From positions 271,887-335,886 of the forward strand of contig NZ_BNDS01000003.1 of assembly GCF_014656545.1 (NCBI RefSeq): DNA of 64,000 bases, read 5' to 3'. Origin of the DNA: Neobacillus kokaensis. GTDB taxonomy: Bacteria > Bacillota > Bacilli > Bacillales > Cytobacillaceae. The notes beneath the pieces are model-generated. The model did not search any database and was not told the DNA's origin. It saw only the letters and a program-made list of their open reading frames with translations. A program made the translations under genes and the position numbers. Shown here piece after piece: positions 58,980 to 64,000 of the stretch; the stretch's first letter is position 1; each line of letters starts with the position of its first letter.

Positions 58980-59918
58980 ATGTTAGAAATTTTTAAAAGC
59001 ACCGAAACTAGAGTGTTAGAAACGGTTGATGCCATTTCTAAAGGCTGCTGGATCAATATGTTTGCTCCAACAGCAGAGGAGATTCATAAAGTGTCAAATG
59101 CTGCCCAGGTTGACGTCGATATCATTAAAGACGCACTGGACGATGAAGAGCGCCCAAGGATTGAACGGGATGATGGCAGGGTGTATATCATCGTCGATTT
59201 CCCTTATATCGTTCATGATGAATCCGGCATGGCCGTGTACGAAACGATTCCAATTGGCATTATTCTGACCAATGATAATATTATTACCGTTTCCTTGAAG
59301 GATTCCCCGATTATCGATGAATTTCGCAAAAACCGCGTAAAGGAATTCTTTACCTTTAAAAAGACACGCTTTGCTTTACAGCTATTGTTTGTCATATCAT
59401 CCTATTACCTTCGCTATTTAAAGCAAATTAACAAGAAAACAAATGAAATTGAAAAGGTTGTCCATCAATCTTTAAAAAATAAAGAACTCTATGCATTTTT
59501 AGCATTAGAGAAAAGCTTGGTTTATTTTACGACCTCTTTAAAATCAAACAAGGTTGTTCTAGATAAAATATTACGTTTTAATTATTTAAAAATGTACGAA
59601 GAGGATAAGGACTTATTAGAAGACGTGATTATTGAAAAAACACAGGCCATTGAAATGGCGGAAACGTATCACACCATTTTAACGGGAATGATGAATGCTT
59701 TTGCTTCGATCATTTCAAATAACTTGAATATTGTGATGAAGTTTTTAACCTCCATAACTATTATTCTTGCATTACCGACGATGGTCGCAAGTTTCTACGG
59801 GATGAACGTGGATATTCCATTTCAGCATGTTGCGTATTCATATGTAATCCCACTTGTCATTGCAGGCTTTTTTGCTTTTTTAACAGCTTTTATTTTTTGG
59901 AAAAAGAAATATTTTTAA
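58980..59918 (+). CDS. corA: CorA-type magnesium/cobalt transporter
   Basis: 312 residues. A large N-terminal cytoplasmic funnel domain, a long helix (about 165-250), then two C-terminal membrane helices. The GMN filter motif sits at about 274-276 in YGMNVDIPF. Basic C-terminal KKKYF. GGGGAGG upstream. A terminator follows. Confidence 0.93.
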   Translation: MLEIFKSTETRVLETVDAISKGCWINMFAPTAEEIHKVSNAAQVDVDIIKDALDDEERPRIERDDGRVYIIVDFPYIVHDESGMAVYETIPIGIILTNDNIITVSLKDSPIIDEFRKNRVKEFFTFKKTRFALQLLFVISSYYLRYLKQINKKTNEIEKVVHQSLKNKELYAFLALEKSLVYFTTSLKSNKVVLDKILRFNYLKMYEEDKDLLEDVIIEKTQAIEMAETYHTILTGMMNAFASIISNNLNIVMKFLTSITIILALPTMVASFYGMNVDIPFQHVAYSYVIPLVIAGFFAFLTAFIFWKKKYF

Positions 59919-59919
59919 G

Positions 59920-59952
59920 ATACCAGTCCATTTGGGCTGGTCTTTTTTTCTT
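59920..59952 (+). terminator. Terminator after corA
   Basis: ACCAGTCC and GGGCTGGT stem followed by CTTTTTTT. Confidence 0.9.
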
Positions 59953-60057
59953 ATTTTTATGAAAAAACTATTGTTTTTACTGCAAAAAATAAAATTTTCC
60001 CAACTTTTTAGAATGATAATTATGTACTTTCACCATTGAATTTTGAATAAGACTAGT

Positions 60058-60075
60058 ACAGCAGTGTACGGCTGT
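60058..60075. promoter_or_regulatory. Dyad upstream of the subtilase gene
   Basis: ACAGC, 8-bp spacer, GCTGT, with GTAC on both sides of the first half. It lies 27 nt before the start codon, in the likely leader or promoter. A candidate operator for the neighbouring NprR-like regulator or for another repressor; purely a pattern. Confidence 0.35.
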
Positions 60076-60101
60076 GAATTTTAGGTGGAGGGAGTTTTGA
60101 A

Positions 60102-61358
60102 ATGAAAAAGGGGAAAATTTTTGGTTCTGCAGTACTGAGTGTGGTAATAGGGGTATCAATGTTTGCTACAGCGGCATTTGGGCAAACTGCCAAACAGGAA
60201 TCTTATCGTGTTCTGATTCAGGGACCAACTGCAGAAAAGGCCAAAGCAAAAATAAATTACGGCATGCGCTGGGATTTTTCGGATAAGGGGTTCACCACCA
60301 CTGTTAATGCTAAACAATATCAAGCACTTTTAAAAAATAAGAACTTAAAGATTGAAAAATTGCCCGAACTTCAGCTCAATGCCAACCCAGATAAAAAGGC
60401 AAAACCAGGCGTAGATGCCAAGGCGGTTCCAAGTGATCAAACACCATGGGGAATTGAGGCCATCTATAATGATGCCGTAATTGCAAAGACCGCGGGCGGC
60501 AGCGGTATAAAGGTAGCTGTCCTCGATACGGGTGTTGTCAATCACGTGGATTTAGCTGGTAATATTGAGCAATGTAAGGACTTTTCACAAAATAAATCAC
60601 CTTTAATTGAAGGCAGCTGTTCTGATGGCAACGGACATGGAACTCATGTATCAGGTACTGTGCTAGCTAATGGCGGCAGCAATGGCAAAGGGATTTACGG
60701 GGTTGCTCCAGAAGCTAAGCTTTGGGCTTATAAGGTGTTAAATAACCGTGGCAGCGGGTACTCAGATGATATTGCCGCAGCCATTCGGAAAGCTGCTGAT
60801 GAAGGTGTTCTCACTGGGTCGCACGTCATTATTTCAATGTCACTTGGTTCAAACTCAAAGGATTCGCTCATTTCAAGCGCAGTTGATTATGCCTACAGCA
60901 AAGGTGTACTTGTAGTAGCAGCGGCGGGAAATGATGGACCTAATGCAGGTACAATCGATTATCCAGGGGCTCTTCAGAATGTAGTTGCGGTTGCAGCGTT
61001 AGAAAATGTTCAGGAAAACGGAACGCTTCGTGTAGCTGATTTCTCATCGAGAGGTAATGCCGCAACAGCAGGGGACTATCTGATTCAAGAGCGGGATGTT
61101 GAAGTGTCGGCGCCAGGCAGAGCCGTTGAATCAACCTGGTATAACGGCGCTTATAATACAATTAGCGGCACATCAATGGCAACACCGCATGTTTCCGGAC
61201 TGGCAGCCAAACTTTGGGCGGAAAATAAATCATGGTCAAATGTCCAGCTTCGAACAGAGCTGCAAAACAGAGCGAAAACCAATGATATTAAAGGCGGTAT
61301 TAGCGCAGCCGCTGGTGATGATATAGCCTCAGGCTATGGCTTCCCAAGGGTGAAGTAA
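60102..61358 (+). CDS. Secreted subtilisin-like serine protease (S41/sphericase type)
   Basis: 418 residues. Signal peptide about 1-27, I9-type propeptide about 34-108, then the S8 catalytic domain: D142 (AVLDTGV), H179 (GNGHGTH), oxyanion N277 (AAGNDG) and S358 (SGTSMATPH). C158 and C173 could form the single disulfide known in subtilisin S41 and sphericase. GGAGGGAG upstream. Located just before an NprR-like regulator and its peptide, it is a good candidate target of that system. Confidence 0.94.
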   Translation: MKKGKIFGSAVLSVVIGVSMFATAAFGQTAKQESYRVLIQGPTAEKAKAKINYGMRWDFSDKGFTTTVNAKQYQALLKNKNLKIEKLPELQLNANPDKKAKPGVDAKAVPSDQTPWGIEAIYNDAVIAKTAGGSGIKVAVLDTGVVNHVDLAGNIEQCKDFSQNKSPLIEGSCSDGNGHGTHVSGTVLANGGSNGKGIYGVAPEAKLWAYKVLNNRGSGYSDDIAAAIRKAADEGVLTGSHVIISMSLGSNSKDSLISSAVDYAYSKGVLVVAAAGNDGPNAGTIDYPGALQNVVAVAALENVQENGTLRVADFSSRGNAATAGDYLIQERDVEVSAPGRAVESTWYNGAYNTISGTSMATPHVSGLAAKLWAENKSWSNVQLRTELQNRAKTNDIKGGISAAAGDDIASGYGFPRVK

Positions 61359-61368
61359 TACTCAGAAA

Positions 61369-61397
61369 GGTCATCTGGGCCATTTGCCCAGATGACC
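61369..61397. terminator. Hairpin after the subtilase gene
   Basis: GGTCATCTGGGC and GCCCAGATGACC perfect 12-bp stem; followed by an A run, not a T run. Confidence 0.65.
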
Positions 61398-61425
61398 CAA
61401 AAAAATAGAAAGGAATCTAAAAAGT

Positions 61426-61455
61426 CTGACAGGAGCGTGTCTTTTAGTGTAAAAT
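61426..61455 (+). promoter_or_regulatory. Promoter of the NprR-like gene
   Basis: CTGACA, 18-nt spacer, TAAAAT. The predicted transcript start near 61462 argues against translation from ATG 61464 and for ATG 61491. Confidence 0.6.
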
Positions 61456-61490
61456 AGAAAGAAATGACAGACAAGCCGGGTGATAAAATA

Positions 61491-62714
61491 ATGGAATTTG
61501 GAGCCCTTATTAAATTCTATCGGACTCAAAGAGGAATGACCCAAGGAGAGCTTGCGAAGGGGATTTGCTCAGTTCCTCATTTAAGTAAGATAGAAAACAA
61601 TTCAAAAGAAGCAAACCAGGAAACGGTCTCCCTCCTGCTTGAACGATTAAATATTAATATGAAGGAAATGGAAGAGAACGAAGAGCAAATTAAATTCCTT
61701 TTAAGAGAATTCAGCAGCCAGATTAACTTTTATTTAAAAGATCAAGTTGAAGATACTTTTCAAAAATTAAAAGACATAGAACACTTCATACCCTTCTCTA
61801 AGTATATCTATATTTGGGAACTTTATAAATATAGATACCTATTATTTAAAGGTTTACTTGAAGAAGCAGAGGCACAACGTGAACTTTTACATAAGCAAAA
61901 GAAAAATTTTTCCCAACATGAAAACTATTTATTTCGTTACTATAATGCGGTATTTTTAATATTGAAGGGTCAGTTTAAACAAGCCGATGAGATCCTTGAA
62001 ACCCTTTATACTGAAAAAGAACATGATACATCCAGTGGAGAGTTTCTTTATCATCGAGCACTTGCTAAGAGTTCGATGGAACAATCAGGACACGCAATCC
62101 ATTTTGGAAAGCTGGCACTGCAAATCTTTATGAATGAACATAACTTTCTTAGGATTCTTTACACCCTTATGTTATTAGGAATTAATTACACTCATTCCAA
62201 TATTTTTGAAGAAGCAGAAGCATGCTTTCGCCATTTAATACGGAATGCCGAAATAATAAGGGATAAAAAACTATTGCCGCAGGTTTTCCATAATATGGGC
62301 TATTTACAACAAAAGATGAAGAATTTTATGCAAGCACTTTATTATTTTAAAAAAAGCTTAATGTTACAACCAAACCATAATCACGACTATTTAGTAACTT
62401 TATATGTAGTTGGAGAACTTCAATATTCTTTAAATTCGTTTGAAAAAGCTAAGGCTTGCTTTGAACAAGTTAGTACTTTAGCAAAAGATTTGGGAAATAA
62501 AAAGTTCTCTCTTTTAGCAGAGTTTTATTTACTCAAAATGCTCTCGGCGGATAAAGGATTTAAGTACTTAGAATCAAAGGTAATTCCTTTTTTGGAAGGG
62601 GCAAATGAGCACGCAGATGATATCACACTTTTTTATAAAATGCTTGCCGATTATTACAACCAGAAAGGCTTGGTTGTGGAGGCAGTTAAATATTTAAATA
62701 AACTTACAGAATAA
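61491..62714 (+). CDS. RRNPP-family quorum-sensing regulator, NprR-like
   Basis: 407 residues from ATG 61491, which has GGGTGAT 6 nt upstream; ATG 61464 is in frame but sits at the predicted transcript start. An XRE-type helix-turn-helix (about 4-58, recognition region SVPHLSKIEN) is followed by some 340 residues of TPR-like helical repeats, for example FHNMGYLQQKMKNFMQALYYFKKSLML and VGELQYSLNSFEKAKACFEQV. HTH plus a long TPR array and a downstream secreted peptide fit the RRNPP group; length is closer to NprR (about 420) than PlcR (about 285). Confidence 0.88.
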   Translation: MEFGALIKFYRTQRGMTQGELAKGICSVPHLSKIENNSKEANQETVSLLLERLNINMKEMEENEEQIKFLLREFSSQINFYLKDQVEDTFQKLKDIEHFIPFSKYIYIWELYKYRYLLFKGLLEEAEAQRELLHKQKKNFSQHENYLFRYYNAVFLILKGQFKQADEILETLYTEKEHDTSSGEFLYHRALAKSSMEQSGHAIHFGKLALQIFMNEHNFLRILYTLMLLGINYTHSNIFEEAEACFRHLIRNAEIIRDKKLLPQVFHNMGYLQQKMKNFMQALYYFKKSLMLQPNHNHDYLVTLYVVGELQYSLNSFEKAKACFEQVSTLAKDLGNKKFSLLAEFYLLKMLSADKGFKYLESKVIPFLEGANEHADDITLFYKMLADYYNQKGLVVEAVKYLNKLTE

Positions 62715-62732
62715 TTAAGGGGGCAAAAATTC

Positions 62733-62876
62733 ATGAGGAAGTTTGCAGTATTATTATTTTCATTATCACTAGTTTTTCTTTTTACAACTAATAAGGGGGT
62801 AGAAGTACAAAAGTCTTCTGATGTATTTGCTTTAAACAGCACACAAGCATACCCAATCCAACCACCGGTAGGTTGA
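62733..62876 (+). CDS. Signalling propeptide, NprX-like
   Basis: 47 residues: ATG 62733 with AAGGGGG upstream, 18 bp after the regulator stop. MRKFAVLLFSLSLVFLF is a typical export signal; then a linker with KSSDVFALNSTQ and a C-terminus AYPIQPPVG. The arrangement (receptor, then a tiny secreted precursor whose last residues are the signal) is that of NprR-NprX. By analogy with SKPDIVG the active form may be PIQPPVG or YPIQPPVG; the exact ends are inferred. Confidence 0.85.
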   Translation: MRKFAVLLFSLSLVFLFTTNKGVEVQKSSDVFALNSTQAYPIQPPVG

Positions 62877-62882
62877 TAAAAG

Positions 62883-62907
62883 AATCCCTGTTCGTCAGGG
62901 GTTTTTT
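62883..62907 (+). terminator. Terminator after the propeptide gene
   Basis: AATCCCTG and CAGGGGTT stem followed by TTTTT; closes the regulator-peptide operon. Confidence 0.88.
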
Positions 62908-62995
62908 ATTTTAATTTAGAAATGTTTCACAATGAAATAGGGTATACTTTAATCATGTGTTTGCTAAAATAGCTGTAGAATCAGGAGGATGTTCA

Positions 62996-63394
62996 ATGAA
63001 ATCATTTGTGGTTAGTTTTCATCAAGAAGATAATGTGGATACAATGCAGGTTCAAAAATTAAATCAAGAGGATTTTACTAGAGCAACTGAAGGTGGGACA
63101 AGGCATTTATTTGAGCTTGATACGAACATCGGCTTTTTCGTCTTTTTCGATGGTGCCGACAAGGATGGCGATATTTCCTACATGGTGCTGCAATATGAGG
63201 AGGACAATGAAGAACCATCTGCCTGCTATGCCTTCCAATTAAGCGATTTTTATGAGTTTATGGCCTTGTATTTGAATGATTTGGAATTTAATGAGGAGAT
63301 AGAGGAAGAGGAAGACGAGGAATATGGTCCGATTCATCACCTTGCTCATTTATTGTTCCACATTGTTGAAGAAGGCAGAGATCTTGAAGTATAA
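62996..63394 (+). CDS. Acidic conserved protein, function unknown
   Basis: 132 residues from ATG 62996, behind AGGAGG; the frame is open from 62957. FELDTNIGFFVFFDGADKDGDISYMVLQYEED in the middle and a strongly acidic EEIEEEEDEEYG stretch before a hydrophobic HHLAHLLFHIVEE helix. No membrane segment or cysteine motif. I do not recognise a characterised family. Confidence 0.75.
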   Translation: MKSFVVSFHQEDNVDTMQVQKLNQEDFTRATEGGTRHLFELDTNIGFFVFFDGADKDGDISYMVLQYEEDNEEPSACYAFQLSDFYEFMALYLNDLEFNEEIEEEEDEEYGPIHHLAHLLFHIVEEGRDLEV

Positions 63395-63397
63395 AAA

Positions 63398-63438
63398 ACA
63401 AGCACTGGCCCTATTTATAAGGGTTCCAGTGCTTTTTA
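63398..63438. terminator. Terminator between convergent genes
   Basis: AAGCACTGG and CCAGTGCTT with inner CCCT/AGGG, then a T run. Confidence 0.9.
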
Positions 63439-64000
63439 TTATTCTTTTGCTGTTTGTTTTTTGACTACAATGCGGGCTTTACCCATGAAAAGGATGGTGA
63501 TTGCCGCGAGAGCAATAGGAATTAAAGCCAGCAAGAAAGTTTGCGTAATCGAAGCTGACATTGCATGAATAATTTTATCCAAGATAACAGGGGGAATTTT
63601 CGCCCTTTCGCTAGCTTGAAATATCTCACGCGGATCTCCCATTTTAAATGTTTGTCCTCCTGCCCCGCTCATGCCCTTAAAGGCTTCTTTTAACTGATTT
63701 GTAAAGACATTGTTCTGGATTGTGCCAAAAATTGTAACTCCAAGCGTCATGCCAAATGAGCGCAGAAAGGAGTTAGTTGAATTAGCTGTACCCCTGAATT
63801 GCGGTTCAAGATTATGAATGGAAGCTGTTGGCAGCAAGGAGAAGGAAAAGCCAACCCCAAAGCCTACTAGAATCATATATACAGTTAGTAACGATCTTGC
63901 GGTATCAACGGTCATTGTTCCGAGTAAGTACATACCAATTACATAGGAAATGATGGAAATAACCATCAAATTTCGATAAGAGGTTTTCGTAGAAAAAATA
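63439..64000 (-). CDS. MFS (DHA2/EmrB-like) drug transporter, C-terminal part
   Basis: A partial gene: the minus-strand frame is open through the window edge, so its 5' end lies beyond 64000. The visible 187 residues show three to four hydrophobic segments, VYMILVGFGVGFSFSLLPTASIHNLEPQFRGTANSTNSFLRSFGMTLGVTIFG (the late-half EmrB/QacA signature) and a final AAITILFMGKA helix. Predicted proton-driven drug exporter. Confidence 0.85.
   Translation of the reverse strand, partial: IFSTKTSYRNLMVISIISYVIGMYLLGTMTVDTARSLLTVYMILVGFGVGFSFSLLPTASIHNLEPQFRGTANSTNSFLRSFGMTLGVTIFGTIQNNVFTNQLKEAFKGMSGAGGQTFKMGDPREIFQASERAKIPPVILDKIIHAMSASITQTFLLALIPIALAAITILFMGKARIVVKKQTAKE

Noticed and set aside
61464..61490. 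Upstream ATG for the NprR-like protein
   Set aside because: It lies at the predicted transcription start with only a weak purine run; ATG 61491 has a well-spaced GGGTGAT.

Overview
The window looks like a chromosomal segment from a low-GC, endospore-forming member of the Bacillaceae. Pointers are near-consensus AGGAGG ribosome binding sites, frequent TTG/GTG starts, sporulation genes (yunB, lytH, yutC, yutH, kapB/kapD) and a gene order that, as I recall it, follows the Bacillus subtilis yus-suf-yun-yut-yum-yui-kap-yug stretch. The species cannot be fixed from the sequence. No rRNA, tRNA, CRISPR or prophage was seen. Almost everything is core genome; the accessory material is one insertion sequence, several repeat families and a quorum-sensing cassette near the right end.

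Layout. 1-1.9 kb: a 52-53 bp tandem-repeat array split by a complete IS256-type element. 2-2.9 kb: a NERD-domain gene broken by an in-frame amber codon. 3.2-8.1 kb: methionine and sulfur uptake, with two SAM riboswitches controlling metY and the metNIQ importer. 8.4-13.7 kb: the sufCDSUB iron-sulfur assembly operon, followed by a 42-bp tandem array. 14-19.5 kb: yunF-yunE-yunD-yunC-yunB and convergent lytH. 19.7-32.8 kb: lipA, the yut genes, small Fe-S or redox proteins (yutI, yuzD, yuzB, yutM), flavin reductases (yutJ, yumC) and NDH-2 behind a possible Rex site. 32.9-43.6 kb: yuiC, pepA, kapD/kapB, cyclophilin and SodC lipoproteins, alaX, gnd. 43.8-50.4 kb: yugI, rocD, yugJ, pgi, an orphan ptsH and the potassium channel yugO. 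50.6-59.9 kb: a glycosyltransferase/GtrA cluster, transporters, yteA, CDF and CorA. 60.1-62.9 kb: a secreted subtilase, an NprR-like regulator and a 47-residue signal-peptide precursor. The right edge cuts an MFS efflux gene.

How the parts connect. Sulfur enters through MetNIQ and MetY under SAM feedback, is mobilised by SufS/SufU for Fe-S clusters, and feeds Fe-S enzymes such as LipA. NDH-2 with a candidate Rex operator links respiration to NADH level. Pgi, Gnd and HPr sit in central sugar metabolism. The most interesting system is the subtilase / NprR-like receptor / secreted propeptide set at 60.1-62.9 kb: the peptide ends in PIQPPVG, resembling in position and in its VG terminus the SKPDIVG pheromone of the Bacillus cereus NprR-NprX pair, and it was found only by reading an ORF too short for usual cutoffs. 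Other signals of note are helically phased tandem arrays, an RNA hairpin that masks the transposase start, dispersed palindromic repeats, and several small genes.
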